Below, piece after piece: positions 47,200 through 60,776 of a DNA stretch of 64,000 nt (position 1 is the first letter of the stretch; each line of letters begins with the position of its first letter). A program made the translations under genes and the position numbers. Source of the DNA: Epiperipatus broadwayi (lineage: Eukaryota > Onychophora > Udeonychophora > Euonychophora > Peripatidae); NCBI GenBank assembly GCA_028023455.1, contig JAQFVV010000012.1, positions 7,600,499-7,664,498 on the forward strand, given 5' to 3'. The notes beneath the pieces were generated by a model. It worked only from the letters and a program-made list of their open reading frames with translations, ran no database searches and was not told the origin of the DNA.

Positions 47200-47512
47200 T
47201 TAGAATAGTTTTATGTAGCAGTTCAAAGCTTTGCAACCAATCTGTGTGGCGATGTCATCATATTGTTTAGTGCAGTAGTCTGAGATGTTGTCTCATCGTC
47301 AGATATGGTAATCTGTGCCCATGTGTCCACAAAGAGATGCTCTGGCACAAGGAGGCGATCTCTGTTCTTCATGTTTATTAGTATTTTTTTAAAAGATCTC
47401 CAAGGATCACTATGTCCTTGTCTGAAGATAAGCTGGCACCTGATGATCCATAAGGCATGTAATAGGCATGCCGCTAGCCTGATAGTTGCATACTCGTGAA
47501 TTGACTATTATC
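47200..47512. other. Unassigned island with higher G+C
   Basis: A 300-base block is visibly richer in G and C than its flanks. The - strand contains CTGACGA followed by the perfect 5 bp hairpin TGAGA/TCTCA, half of a hammerhead core, but no GAAA follows. It may be a fragment of another retroposon. The family was not recognised. Confidence 0.4.
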
Positions 47513-47750
47513 AGTGTTTTATTTAAATAGAAAAATCAATATTATTATTTTTTATCCATGTTCAGAACAATGATATTTGATCGATTATTTGTAGTCGGGA
47601 GTTACACTATATACTACATTATTATTTACTAGCGAAGATTGTTTCATAATTAAAACGATAGTGGCATTAAAAATAGGTCCGTTCTAAAAGTAATATGAGG
47701 AATTAAGTTGCTATTCATGTTAAGGTCCAAATTTCGTTAAAAAATATCTT

Positions 47751-47855
47751 GTAGATTCAAATAAATTTACTCTTGGATTCCGTAATAAATAAATAAAATA
47801 TATTGTAGATTCAAATAAATTTACTCTTGGATTCCGTAATAAATAAAATTTCTGA
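47751..47855. repeat. 54 bp tandem duplication
   Basis: Two near-identical copies of a unit start GTAGATTCAAATAAATTTAC, at 47751 and 47805. Confidence 0.88.
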
Positions 47856-49631
47856 CTTGCTTTCTAATAATGATTATATTATTATGGTTTTAATTAAAGG
47901 AAAATATCTAGCTTTATCTGCTTCGATGAATAATAAAAGGAAAAAGCTATATTTAAGATTTAAAAAATGAAGGTCAATATTAACAAGAAGAATGAAAAAT
48001 CGCTAGTGGATAAAAATCGTCAATTAAGTATAGTCGTTATTTAATTGCCAGCAATTTAGATTCTGTTTTGAAACACTGAAAGAAACACAATTCCTGATAA
48101 CATTATTTTAATCATACTGAATTAATGGGTGACACTATTTTTAGATGACAGTGATGATACTTTGACTAGATAGGTGAATATTTTCATTAATAAGAAATTG
48201 AGATGATTGCTATTTTTAATGATATGTGCATTCTACTAAAACAGAACTGAACTGAGATATATAGTTATTCATGTTAAGGAACTCAGTCATCTTACAAGTG
48301 GAATGGATGTAGATGCTGATGTGATAACTAATGAAATTTCTAAAAATGTATGTTAGATATGAAACTAGTGCGAGTTTTTAAAAATATGACACATTGAGTA
48401 ATTGTTCTAGCCAATATTAAAGATGCTTCTACTTTTCCAGTTCATTAAAAAAAGAAGTAAAAACTTATATAATTAGCATATTTAATGTAATTAGTATCTA
48501 TATAAACAAAAATAATTCCAAAGATACATTACATCCAGTTATAAACTTATGATTAGGCAGATTTTGTGTGGTTTTAGAAAATTAATAAGACTACAGATAT
48601 AGTTTCATTGCCAAATAAATGCAAGAAAATTGTCAGAAGCAGTGATATAATTTACATTCTGCTTTTACCAATTTGGCCAATGCATTTGACTAAATTAATT
48701 AATATTTTTGTGATAGTGCTAAAGTAGTTAATTGTCTAAGTTTATATTATATATTCATTTGCTTCATCTTGCATTGAGATTAGATGTTATGAGTAAAAAT
48801 AGAAAATCTGAGGTATTTGAAATGAAAATTAATAGTAAACAGTGATTGTACTAACTTCATTATTCTGGCTTTGGTTTTTAGTATAGCTTGTAAACAATTT
48901 TAGGAAATAGCTATCAAGATACAAGTTTTTTTTTTCATATGCCAAATGCATTAACCGTGAAGCGAATCCAGACCAGTTGCTTGGAATGCAGCTGTTTGTT
49001 TGGTAAAGTTTTAATTTTATCAGATTTTTTTAAAAAAAACCTTATCTCCTACTTTTATTGAATACTGATGATTGTGCTATTCTTTCAGATCTGAAGATTG
49101 TTTGTCTGTAGAATATTATTAATGCATATAAAACTTGTTATTCATTACACATGAATAAAGATTTACAAACTATAATTGATTTACTAGTAATCTTTAATTA
49201 AAATTTAAAGTTTATATTTGGGCTAAAAGTGATACAATAATCTCTATCCTGACAAATAATTATTAATAATATTTAATGTATTTATTTAAATACGAAGTTG
49301 TGAAATTTGACTCATAGATTAATTTTAAGTAATGTTTTAAAATTACTATCCTGAGAATTTGGTTTATTAATGATTGTTCAAAAATCTTTATTTTAGCTAA
49401 TGTATGGGGAAAAAATATTCAGAAACTTTTGGCATATATGACTGTTAGCTTGATAGCTTTTTTAATTGAAAGATACATTTGTAAGTTGAGACACAGTATA
49501 TACTCTAATTTCCTGTGGCTGTGTTTAACCTGTTAAAATAAATGACATTTCATCTTAGTGATTTAACTACTTCAAACAAATTAGGCATATATAAGATTGT
49601 TATACTATGTCAAAATAATTATCTTATATAG
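47856..49631. other. A+T-rich DNA without recognisable genes
   Basis: No supported gene. A short exon-like phrase at 48971-49006 was considered and rejected. Confidence 0.5.
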
Positions 49632-51314
49632 TGAATTCCTCTCAATCATAGCATTAGTTATTTAATAATATCTTTTTATACTTATTTCATTCTTTATTAT
49701 AAGATCTCTCTTTTTCTATCATTTACTTTACGCAATTATTCAATTATATCTTTAATATTTATGAGAACAGACCAGCACTTCAAGCAGAGGGGAGAATGCC
49801 ATTGATAACATAACCATCAATGATACTCACAGCCAGACTGGGCTATACAAAGCATAATGATGACCACATTTCCTGACTGTGGACCACCTCAACTGCTGGA
49901 ACAAAGACCTACCAACTGAAGCAGTTTATTATTTTTGAGAATCAAACTCAGGTTCCAGCCAACCATATATTATATAGCTGGCATGCTTGGGAGTTAGGCA
50001 CACAATACAGCACTTGAAATATCCCAAACTAGCTCCTACTCTTAATCAGGGAGGTTCAGCACATTTAACTTAGCTTGTATAAATATCTATATTTTTAAAT
50101 CAATGATGACACAGTGACAAAAGAGAAAGAGAATAGACCAAATAATAATTAATCAAACATTAGTATTTATTCATGCACACATGTATTTAATATAACATAA
50201 CAGTATAAAATTTTACATAAAAAATAGGTAAATTTTATAATAGTCCTTCATTAAAGTTCATTTCATTTAAAAATAAAGTGTCTAGACTTATTAATTGAAA
50301 ACATATTTACCTTAGTGTTTTGTGATATTACGATAATGCAGTTTCTTTGGTTTGTTTTTCATTGGTTAGGATCTTCCAACTGGTTGGCCTTTTGGTCTCC
50401 ATCAATGGTTTCAGGGCTTGTCTTCCATTCTTTTGCTTGCCATTGGGAGAGAGAGAGATATAGCAGTAGCATCTATTTCACTGCTTAAGGATTGGCTTCA
50501 GGTGTTGGTTCTAGGCAAAGATAGTTGATTTTGCAGAGGTGGGGCAAGAAGCACAATCAAAAACTCCTACAGCTTTCTAGCAAGGCATGTTGCTAATTCT
50601 GTGGCTTCTGCAATAATATTGTCCACAGCAATGACTGGCTCTATACTGTACTTAGATTTCTGAATCTTTGAATAACTAAATGAATCAAGCAAGCAATCAC
50701 AGAATGAAGACCGGAATAATATAGCAATAGCTAATTGCAACTTTTATACTTTTTTCTTTCCCATTATTCATAGTTTTTATCTTAACTTAAATCTATTTTT
50801 TAATTAATTTTACATTTTTTAAATCTAATCTTTTTCCTAGATTATTCTATCTTGTCACATTTATGCCAATGATATGGTTTACATAGTTTGTAATTATTTC
50901 AATTTCATTATCAGGCAGGAATCTTACAGGCATTCAAAAAGTTTTCTTTCACTTACTAATTAATTAATCTTTTTTTAGATTTTTTATTAAGATTTATTTT
51001 TAGGCATTTATTCTTTTAATTTATAAAAAGAAGAGTGAGTTTTTAAATCTTTTTTTTCTCCTAATTCTTTTCCCCATCCCACTGTTAATAATTAGCTTTA
51101 TTCTATTTTAAAAGAATAATATAATGTAATCTTTTACTTCTTAGAAACTTATGTTTTAAAATATATGTTTTAACTAATGATTTCTTTAATTATTTTTTTT
51201 TTTCTTAATAAATTTGATCATTTCTTAATAAATTTGATCATATATTTTTAAATTATGAAATATGTAAAGCAGATATATGTGTATTATAGCATATATGTCA
51301 CTAGTGTTATGACA
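49632..51314 (-). repeat. 3' LTR of the Ty3/gypsy element
   Basis: In - strand sense it starts TGTCATAACACTAG, next to the polypurine tract, and ends GAGGAATTCA, so TG...CA. It matches 56232-57876 along its length, for example GCACTTCAAGCAGAGG near 49777 and 56363. A perfect 20 bp tandem duplication (TTTCTTAATAAATTTGATCA, 51201-51240) is unique to this copy. Confidence 0.88.
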
Positions 51315-51325
51315 CCACCCCCCCC
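51315..51325 (-). promoter_or_regulatory. Polypurine tract
   Basis: GGGGGGGGTGG on the - strand is immediately upstream of the 3' LTR start, where plus-strand DNA synthesis of LTR elements is primed. Confidence 0.75.
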
Positions 51326-51719
51326 ATTTGAGAAGTAAAATGCATCAATTTGATCCATTTTGCTCTGACTTTTTTTTAACTTCACGTTTTGATTTTTTTA
51401 AATTTTTTTATTTATTATTTTTATATAAAATAAGTTTCAAATTGAATAGGTATTCTTTTTACCTGCAGGTTTGTGTGATTATTTCAATTTGTTTATGTTT
51501 TATTGGGTGGTTCTCTTTTTCCTTTAATCAATTTTAGTGAAAGAGCATTATAAGTTACTTTTTTTACCTGACCTTTTGCCATGACAAATGCATTGTCGTC
51601 TTTGCATACTATGATATAAGGACCCTAATAAATTGGCTGGAAATTTTTATATACATGTCTTTCTGGATGGCTTACAGGGTTAATTCTTATAATGCTATCA
51701 CGTATCATAAATGTACCAT

Positions 51720-54700
51720 TTATCTTCCCTTGCTTGCTTGCTTGCTCTGTCTTAACTCTCCCAACCTTCTCAGCTTATGCCATGTCTGAATAGCATCCCT
51801 GTATCTATTTACAGGGCATGTTTTCCACTGGCAGTTTAGTTTAAACAGATAGAGTATATTCTTCCCAAAATGAAGCGATACAGGATCAAACCCCATGGAT
51901 TCATTTTTGGACCAATTTATCATAATAATCCATGGAATTTCTTTAATGCAGCCTCTGTGATTATCATGCATATATACTCTAAATAATTGCCCTAATTTCC
52001 GCATGATCCGTTCACATGAATTAGTTTGTGGGTTATGAATTTACGTGAGTACGAGTTTTATTTCATGTTTATTTATCCATTTCTTCCATTCTTTGGAAAT
52101 GAATGGAGCTTCATGATTGGAGATAAATTTTATCTGGGATTCCAATAGTTTCCAAATGCCACTGCTCTAATACCTGTATAGTTTGTTTGGTGTTTGCTTG
52201 CGATACAGTATGCAGCCACCAGTTTTGAAAAAATATAAACTTCTACCAGATACCTCATTTTGTTAAACAGGGCAACAGTCCATAATAATCTATGGTTACT
52301 AAGTTGTTTGATTGTTGAGAGTAAATTGGTATGATGCATTAAGTGATTTGTTTTAAGGCATTGCTCACACTCATTTATGATGGCCAGGATCTGGCATACA
52401 TTCCCAACCTATAGAACCAATGACTTAACCAACCCTCGACCTTATTTGCCCCATAATGACCATACCTTTGGTGAATATATTTAACCATCCACTTCTGCAG
52501 GGTGATGAGTGTAATTATATGTTTTTATTTATTTTCTCCTTTTTGTGTTATAAAAAGCTCCCTTTTATACAATAGGGTTATTTATGATTCTGTTTACAGG
52601 TTGATGACACAGATATTGCATTATTTTTTCACAATGGGGATCTGCTCTTTGTCTTTCTCTTAATTCCTGGAGGACATTTTCTACTGACTCGCTTCTTACA
52701 ATTTAAATGCTGTTGATCCGGTGAAGTTGGATAGGGCTTAATGTATCCGCTATTACATTCTCCTTCCCTTTGCAATATCTGCTATTACATTTTCCTTCCC
52801 TTTGCAAAATTTCATGCTATAATTAAATTATTGGAGGAACAAACTCCACCTTATCAGTTGACTGTTTGTTAAAAAACTAGAGTCTAAAAATTCGAGTCTC
52901 TTATGATCTGTGATTACAATCACCTCTGGTCCTATTAGAAACTGATCAATTTTTAGAATGCCCAAACAATCACTTAAGCTTTCCTTTTCCAATAAACAGC
53001 ATATAAAGAAAAGGACCTCTTGTTGGCAACCCCTCTTGAATTTGGAGGAGTAGTACTCAATCTGATCCCACCACTGTCAGTCTGTACAAAAAATGGTTTT
53101 TGAAAATAGGGATATGGCAGTGTAACTTCGGTTACAAACTTCATTTTCGTTTTGAAAACTGCTATGCTGCATCATCCATACCCAACATCTTTCCCTTTTT
53201 TAACAATTGCAATAGCAGCTCCTTGACATAAGAAATTTTTTTATAAAATCGATTATAAAAATTACATAATCCTAAAAATGATTTCATGTGTTTTTTATTT
53301 CTAGGAACCAGGAACTCCCAGATTGCTTGAATTTTGTTAGGATGCGATTGAATCCCTTTTCCACTTATTATGCGGCCTAAAAACTTGACTTTGGTTGCCA
53401 TTGAATTGCATTTTTTTAAAATTTATTTTAATTCCCTTTTGTTTACATTCTCACAACAGCTGTTTTAAATGAGTGAAGCATTCTTCCACACTTTCTGGTG
53501 CTAAAACTATGTCACCAACATATATCACTACTAAATTTGTTATTTCATCTGATAATACTTGGTTTAACACTATTAGCCTTGCCCTGCTATTTTTTAACCC
53601 AAATGGTATTCAGTTGAAGTTCTATGCATGCCCATTGTTTCAAAATGCAGTATATTTCTGATTGTGGGAATGTAACTTGATCTTCCAATAACTGGTAGTT
53701 AAATCAAATGTTGAAAACATTTTTTTGTTATGAAATTTTACTAATAGTTCATTTATGAGTGGAGGAGCATTAGTGTTAGGGATCGTTATTTTGTTCATTT
53801 GTCTTATGTCCAAGCATAGCAAGATGGACCTGTCTTTTATTTTCACTGTTACAATAAGATTGTTAAATGGCAATGAGCATTTGGACATGATTCCCCATTC
53901 CAGAATTTTCTCTATTTGCTCTTTGACCTCTCCTCTGTATGGATGATGAATAGGATATGCACTAGCTTGGTATGGTTGATCTTGCATGAGTCTTATCCTG
54001 TTCTCATAGCCTTGAGTTGTTCCAAGGACATCATAAGAAACATTTTTGTATTTGTTTAACACCTGCTCTAGTCACTTTCTTTGATAATTATTTATAAATT
54101 TTGATTCTTTTACTATTGTGCATATTTTCAGTTTTGTGTCAGTATTTTATATGCAACAAGTCACATTTTGTCTGATGTAAACGACAATACCTTGGCATTT
54201 AATCTTATCTGACTTAGTTATAGTCCAGCACACAGCTGGTCCTATGCATGAAATCTGACCCAGGTATGACCTCGTGGATTAATCTTTCAAAAAAAGCAAA
54301 ACATGACCATACTCTTTTCTATCCACATGTTTACCTTGACCTGCTTTGATGCTAATTTGAGCTTTTTTACTATTTGCCGTAGTTTCATACAGTTTTAATG
54401 GCAATGTTTTTGTTAGTGTTATGTGGCTGATTTGTCTAATCATATCCTGCAACTTAACTGCCTAAGTCTAGCAGTGCATCTGTTATAACTCCTTCCAATA
54501 CTACTTTTATTTTAGGGCAATGCTGAGGCACTAATATTGGCTCTCTTTTATCCCAGATGCACACTAAGTTTGCTACTTGTGAGTGACTATCTGCTTTGTT
54601 ATATTCTACTCTACATTTTGTTTTCCACCCATAGCTCTTTATGCTGTAAAATATTTTATTATTTCTATTCCAGTCCCTGTTATAAAGACTGTACTTCATG

Positions 54701-54720
54701 CTATTTATATGCCTGTCCAT
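51720..54720 (-). pseudogene. Ty3/gypsy pol relic: protease, RT, RNase H, integrase
   Basis: In order on the - strand: protease end VVLEGVITDALLDLGS (54454-54520, D-L-G in place of D-S/T-G). Reverse transcriptase runs from 54062, with FSTFDLTTSYWKIKL (motif A Asp kept) and IYVGDIVLAPES near 53500-53530 (YVGD, so the first catalytic Asp of YxDD is lost), then KFLGRIISGKGIQ and FLGLCNFYNRF (53162-53401). RNase H is TDHKRLEFL and GKENVIADIAKG (about 52780-52910). The integrase zinc finger is IHQRYGHYGANK (about 52470) with CEQCLKTNH (about 52350), then its core IFSKLVAAYC (about 52190-52250) and LGQLFRVYMHD...GFDPVSLHFGKN (51860-52000). Numerous stops and frameshifts separate these pieces. Confidence 0.87.
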
Positions 54721-54829
54721 TTCTAGGGGTTTGAATTCCTTTTCCTGTTTTTATACTTTGGCCTTGTGCTGTCCTGAGCATTTCAGTCATCTGATCTATC
54801 GTTTTACATTCATTCCAATTACCATTTGT

Positions 54830-55240
54830 TCTACATTATATGGGAAATTATGTCTTATTATTCATATGATTTGATGTTCTGACAGAGAGTTAGCCATTAG
54901 CAAACTTAATTTTGCAACTTGCTGGTGAAAAAATGGAGTAAAAGGTTCACCTAGTCACCATTTAAAGCTGAGACATCTGGTGCTTAATATTTTCTTGGTG
55001 TTCTTCGCTCCAGTATCTTGCCAATAATGATTGCTTCCATTCTCTGAATGTAGTTAGTTTTGTAAATGGAATCTCACTAGAACTGAGCATCACCTTGAAT
55101 ATGACTTCATGCGATAGTGTCCATTGCCTCCTCGCTCAGCTAGTTCCACGTGAAATAGCATTCCAGACTGCCAAGGTGTTCAATTGGAGCCTCTTATGCC
55201 TGCCCTGAATTTTTTTTTTAAAAATTGATTCACAATATGA
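54830..55240 (-). pseudogene. Ty3/gypsy gag relic (capsid)
   Basis: On the - strand, in one frame with few stops: KLTTFREWKQSLLARYWSEE and HQENIKHQMSQ, the capsid pattern of a W-x-x-x-L helix followed by FW...HQ...L. In another frame further upstream: EHLGSLECYFTWN. The zinc knuckle could not be found. Confidence 0.6.
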
Positions 55241-56231
55241 GAGTTATTTAAATGTGCGCACATACCTATGCTTTTCTCTTCCTGTTTATTTTTCAGTTCC
55301 ATCTATACTATCCACCCACTCTTTTATACCCATTTCCATACGTTCTATCATTTCCCTATCTTCTAGTTGGGCTATCATCGTTTCCTATATTATTCATTCT
55401 GTTTCTTTTTTGAACCTTTCCTCAAATGATTTGATATTTCATTTTCTTCTGTTACTCATTTCTACTTTATTGGTGACTTCCTAGTCTTTGCTGAGTATGT
55501 CACCATCTTTATTTTGAGCCTCTATTTTTGTTTTGGCTCAAGTATGCATTACACTTAGTTTTATAATTATTACTGACTCTAAACACAAATTTATTTTACT
55601 TGGTTTATTTATTTTTAAATATTTTAAAACAAATGAAGTGTTCGACAAACTCAATCTCCTCCCCAGTCCTCTCTTATTCCCACCTGACTATCTTTTTTTT
55701 TTACTATATATTTTTAATTATTTTATATTCTTAATATTATAATTTGTTTGCTTTAGTCTATTTTTCTTCTCACACCATTCACCGATTTCACTTTTATTAC
55801 TATGCAATTTAGTGTTTATTTTAATTTTTAGCTTCAAATTTTTTAATTTTAATTTTTAATTATGCTGAGTCATTCATGGCACTTCGGCACCCATGTTGAA
55901 TGGCATTTGTACCAGGTCTCTCCGAATGAAGTTTAAATACTTTTTTTCATTGCTTCTACCTTATAACTATTTTTCCTTTACTTCTTATACTTTTATTCAG
56001 CTTATCAAGCACTGCTTTATCTTTAACTTTATTACTTTAACTTATTAAACTTTATACTTTTAATAGTTTTAATATCTTGACTCTAACTCATGTTTTTGAA
56101 CTTTTACTTTAATAAGCTTATTATTATGCTTAATACATAACTTTCTCAGTAATCATTATTTTATCTTTTTTTGCTTTGACAAACTTATTATCAAGCTCAA
56201 TACATATTTCTTTTTTATACTTATTTCTCTT
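55241..56231. other. 5' part of the Ty3/gypsy interior, unreadable
   Basis: This is the region between the gag relic and the 5' LTR. It is low-complexity, T-rich on the + strand, and has no primer-binding site I can name. Confidence 0.5.
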
Positions 56232-57876
56232 ATATTCATAGCATTAGTTATTTAATATCTTTTATATTTATCATCTCATTCTTTATTATAAGACCTCTGT
56301 TTTTCTGTCATTTACTTTATGTAATTATTCAATTATATCTAATATTTATGGGAACAGACTAGCACTTCAAGCAGAGGAGAGAATATCATTGATAGCATAA
56401 CCATACAAAGCATAATGACAACCATATTTCCTGACCGTAGCCTATCTCAACTGCTAGACCTGCTATCCAAAGCATTTTATTTGTTTTGAGGATCAAACTC
56501 GGGCACCGGCTGACTGTAGATTATGTAGCCGGCTTGCTCGGATGACAGGTACACAATCCAGCCCTTGAAATATCTCAAATTATCTTCTACTCTTAATCAG
56601 GAGTCCAGCATATTTAACTTAGCATATACAACTATCTATATCTTTAAATCAATGGTGACACATTGAAGAGAGAGAGAAATAGACCAAATAATAATTAAGC
56701 AAACATTAGTATTTATTCATGCACACACATATTTAATGTAACCGAACAGTATCAAATTTTTCATAGAAAAATATAAATGATTAGTTCAGGCTAAATTTTA
56801 TAATAGTCCTTCATTAACTTTCATTTCATTTAAAAATAAATTGCCTAGATAGTTATTATTAAAATATATTTTCCTAGGATTTCATGATATTATGATGACA
56901 CAATTCCTTTGGTTTGGATTTTCTAACCGGTTTATCTTTTGGTCTCCATCGATGGTTTCAGGGCTTTGCTTATCTTTCATTCTTTGGCTCGACAGTGGGG
57001 AGAGAAAGATAACAGTGGCATCTATTTAATCATTTAAGCATTGACTTCAGGCATTATTTTCAGGCGAGGACTTGATTTTTCAGAGATGGGACATGATGCC
57101 CAGTCGAACATTCCTGCAGCTTTCTAGCAGTGCATGTTGCTAATTCTGTGGCTTCTACAATAATATTATCCATGGTAGTAATGACTGGCTCTATACTGTA
57201 CTTAGATTTCTGAATCTTTGGATAGCTGAATGAATCAAGCAATAAATAATATAATGAATCAATCACAGAATGAAGACCGGAATAGTATAGCAATAGCTAA
57301 CTGTGACTTTTATACTTTTCCTCTCTCATTGTTCATAGTTTTTGTTTTTATTTTAACCTAAATCTATTTTTTAATTAATTTTGCATTTTTCTTTAATCTA
57401 ATCTTTTTCCTGGATTAATGTACTATCTTGTTGCATTTATGCTAATGATATAGTTTACATAGTATTTATTTTCAATTTCATTATCAGCCAGGAATCTTAC
57501 TGGCATTCAAAAAGAAAGTTTTCTTAAATTAATTAATTAATCTTTTTTGTTTTACATTTTTCACTAAGATTTGTTTTTAGGCATTTATTCTTTTAACTTA
57601 TTTTCATTTATAAAAAGGAAAATTATTTTTTAAAAATCTTTTTTTTTTCCTAATTCTTTTCCCCACCCCCTGTTACTAATTAGCTTTGTTCTATTTTAAA
57701 AGAATAATATAACACAATTTTTTTGTTTCTTACAAACTTACATTTTAAAATATATTTCTTAATTAGTGATTTCTTTAACTATTCTTTTTTTTCTTAATAC
57801 AGATAATATATTTTTAAATTATATATAATGCAGATATATATGTGTGTTTTATAGCATATAGCTCGCTAGCGTTACA
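56232..57876 (-). repeat. 5' LTR of the Ty3/gypsy element
   Basis: It is a direct partner of 49632-51314. The outer end in - strand sense is TGTAACGCTAGCG. The inner end, near 56232, is more degraded than in the other copy. Substitutions and indels between the two LTRs are visible in every line. Confidence 0.87.
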
Positions 57877-59216
57877 GTATGTATGATAATCCAACTTAAA
57901 TCTATATAAAAAAACTTAAGTTTAAAGTTGTTCTTTCCAGTGATTCATTAATCAATCATAATTATCCAGCTTTGTGAGGCAGTAATTGCTCATTCTAAAG
58001 TCCATTATTGTTTTCTTAATTCCTTGATGATCTACATTTTTTGGAGCAGTGCACCAGATGTTAATGGTTGAGGATCTTTGGAGAAAAAGTTTGAATAGGT
58101 GACATGCTCCTTGAATATTCTTTTCATATGGGATGCTATGATTTTATGATTTTGAACACTTTTGATGTAACTAATTTGTCTTTGTAATAACAAAAATGGT
58201 GGTGAGAGTAAATGTGGATAAACTCACAGAAAAACAGTTATCACAATTTCCTTCTTTTTCCACTTGATATAAAGATATCCATTTCAGTTTCTAAACTCAA
58301 GAGATTTTTTTATTTTTTTTGTGGTTATATTATTTGCCACCATGATTTTAATTGAAAATGAATGTAGTTATAAACTTAAATAGAATCACTAGAAAAAAGT
58401 AGCACCTTTTAACTGTCCGAAAATCAGCAAATGGACAAGAAAATGCAAGTGAACTAGTAGTTAACAATTTGTTGTATTCTTCTACATAGCTGGTTTTCAT
58501 TGCGCTGAAAAAAATCCATATTGAAGTTTTTTTTTTTTAAATTTATACTACTATATTATATTTCTTATGTGAAAGTATTTAGAATTTTAAAAAAAGGTGT
58601 CTAATAACAACTTATTTAATTGATCATAAAGACTTGTTATTTTATCATTAGTATAAGACTAGCAAAATTAGTATACTGTGTATTTTCAAAACCTAATCCC
58701 AGTTAACATAAAAAAAAAAAATATATTCTGACATATTAAAAAAAATCTTATGCATTCGGTGATTGCGTATTGTAATTAAAATTTAAGGCTTTTTTTATAA
58801 CTATGCAAATTTAAACAAAGACTACTTTAAATACAAATATGCTACCTGTGGTATTTTTTTTTTTTTTGCCATTAGATGTCACGTTTTATTAAGTGCAGTA
58901 GCTATTTTCTTGGAAATGACTTAAAAAATTTTTTAGATTAGAGTTACAAACTATTTAAATAAATATTAAACAGATGAATCATTCTTAATTTATTTGTATT
59001 GCATTTTTATCATACAAAATTTATTATTAAATGTGTAACGTATGAAATTTTGCTCATACTTTTTAAACTGAAAATACATTAACAATACATTTGTGATAAT
59101 GTTCATAATTCTGAAACAAATTCTGAGATATTTTAAAATCAAGCAAATAGATTAACTATTCTTTTAAATTTAGATTTAGTAATTTTTGATAATATAAAGC
59201 TCATTATTATGAAAAC
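57877..59216. other. A+T-rich DNA without recognisable genes
   Basis: No coding signal supported. The block 57920-58270 is slightly less A+T-rich and of unknown origin. Confidence 0.5.
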
Positions 59217-59450
59217 CTGTCCATTAAAGTATAAAGATTTGCTATCTTAATATAAAGCTGAGCACTGATTGTATATATGTGTGGAGATGGTAATCTGGAC
59301 CAACTGACGAGTGCTGGTTTAGCACAAAATACATATATTCGTGATTATTTATCTTTTCAACATGTGTGTGATCAGGTGGTCAGCAATATGAATTGGCTTG
59401 GAGAGTTGAGGGTTGTGTGAAAGTCTGAGTTCGAATCCCTTGTATATTAC
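59217..59450 (+). repeat. Hammerhead SINE family, copy C (complete unit)
   Basis: It runs from CTGTCCATTAAAG past CTGAGCACTGATTGTATA to the hammerhead-like fold at 59290-59350. The fold has CTGACGA (59304-59310), stem II GTGCTG/TAGCAC (59311-59325), and AAAA (59326-59329) in place of GAAA. GGTAATC and GATTAT flanks form stem I. Then comes the tRNA-like module GGTGGTCAGCAATATG to GAGTTCGAATCCC (59388-59440). Shared start and end points with copies A and B define the unit at about 230 bp. Confidence 0.78.
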
Positions 59451-60776
59451 ATATATATCTGTATGTACAGGTGTAAGACTGTGTATTAATTTACATATTT
59501 ATTATAATATAGTAGTTTGTGTAAAGCATTGATTTTCATGTTTAATTTACATCTTTTATGAATATCTGTAAAGTGTAGTACAATATTTGTAGTTATACAT
59601 TCTTAAAATACGTTATGGCTCAATGTCTAAAACAGAGTACGAAATTGTATATTATAGTACCAAGTTATCATTATTCCTATATCAATTTGATTTATGATCA
59701 TCATATATTTACAGTCAACATGCTTTTTTTTTGAACCAGAATACTTGTATTTAATATATGTAAATTTAAGTAATATACAGTTGGGCATGCATGTATGCTT
59801 GCTGTTGATTATGTTAGATACAAAGATGAGTTTAACTATCTCTCAAATAAGCACAAAGTTTAGACCAGTAACCACTCTATACTGAAGTGTCAGATAATTA
59901 ATTTTTTTTTTTTTAGTATTGGATGGCATGGCACAGAAATTTAACTAGAAAAACTTTATTAAGAAAAATTTGACTATAATAATACACACTACATAAAAAC
60001 AAGGTAAAAACTTAAAATATTTAAACACTTGCAACACTCTTGAGGTTCATCTTTTGAAGCTAACACTTCACTATTTGGTTCATAGTTAACTTTTTACACA
60101 TTTCCATATTATTGTTAAAATCTTCAATAAGTTGTCTATCATAGACTTCGACTATGTAAAAATTATTTAATTAGTTAATAGGATCAAAATAGTCATTTTT
60201 GTATTCTATTAAATTCTTATAATAATTATTAATATGTGTGTGCCTCCATCATCATAAGCAGAAACTATATTTAGTGAGAATCCTAAAATTTTGTTCTTGC
60301 TTAAATTTGAGAAAGATTATAAAGCTTTATAGATGTATTTTTATTTGCACACACATAACTTTATGAAGAACCTCCTGTGGAATTTTAAAATGTTTTCAAG
60401 TAACTGAAAATTTCCAAACAGGCTTAGAATTTTTCTCTGATAGTAGTAATCATGTCGATATTTTTATTGGTCGGAAAAGGAATTTAATAAAAAATGATGC
60501 ATAACTTTAAAAGGAAACATATTTGCTATTAGAATTTTATGTTATTATTATTATGAAATAGAAAATAGGCTCAGTTTAGTCAAAAGAAAAAGGGAACGAA
60601 TATTTGGATCTTAATCTATTACAATTCTGCTGACTTGTTTATATATTGGATATTATATTTCATGTATTTAGTAATGCCTAAGTGTGCCTGTGTAATTACA
60701 AACATCTGTTGTTTTGTTTAAAAAATATAGTTATAATTAATAACATTTGTAAATGTTATTCTCTGCTACACAAATT
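59451..60776. other. A+T-rich DNA without recognisable genes
   Basis: Nothing supported. Confidence 0.5.

Larger units (their letters stand above)
49632..57876 (-). mobile_element. Ty3/gypsy LTR retrotransposon, complete outline, inactive
   Basis: Two direct ~1.65 kb LTRs flank a ~4.9 kb interior whose gag, protease, reverse transcriptase, RNase H and integrase relics all lie on the - strand in the Ty3/gypsy order (integrase last). The 5' LTR is therefore at the right. A polypurine tract adjoins the 3' LTR. Both LTRs have drifted apart visibly and every gene is broken, so the insertion is old. The target duplication is not convincing (TATAG against GTATG). Confidence 0.88.

Noticed and set aside
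47225-47320. CTGACGA plus a perfect TGAGA/TCTCA hairpin on the - strand, like a third hammerhead
   Set aside because: The bases after the hairpin are GACTACTG, not GAAA, and no UH cleavage site lines up with a stem I. It may be a coincidence or a badly decayed copy.
48971-49006. Exon-like phrase between an AG and GTAAAG that might continue SHQ1
   Set aside because: The translation does not contain the expected VESAW block in any frame.
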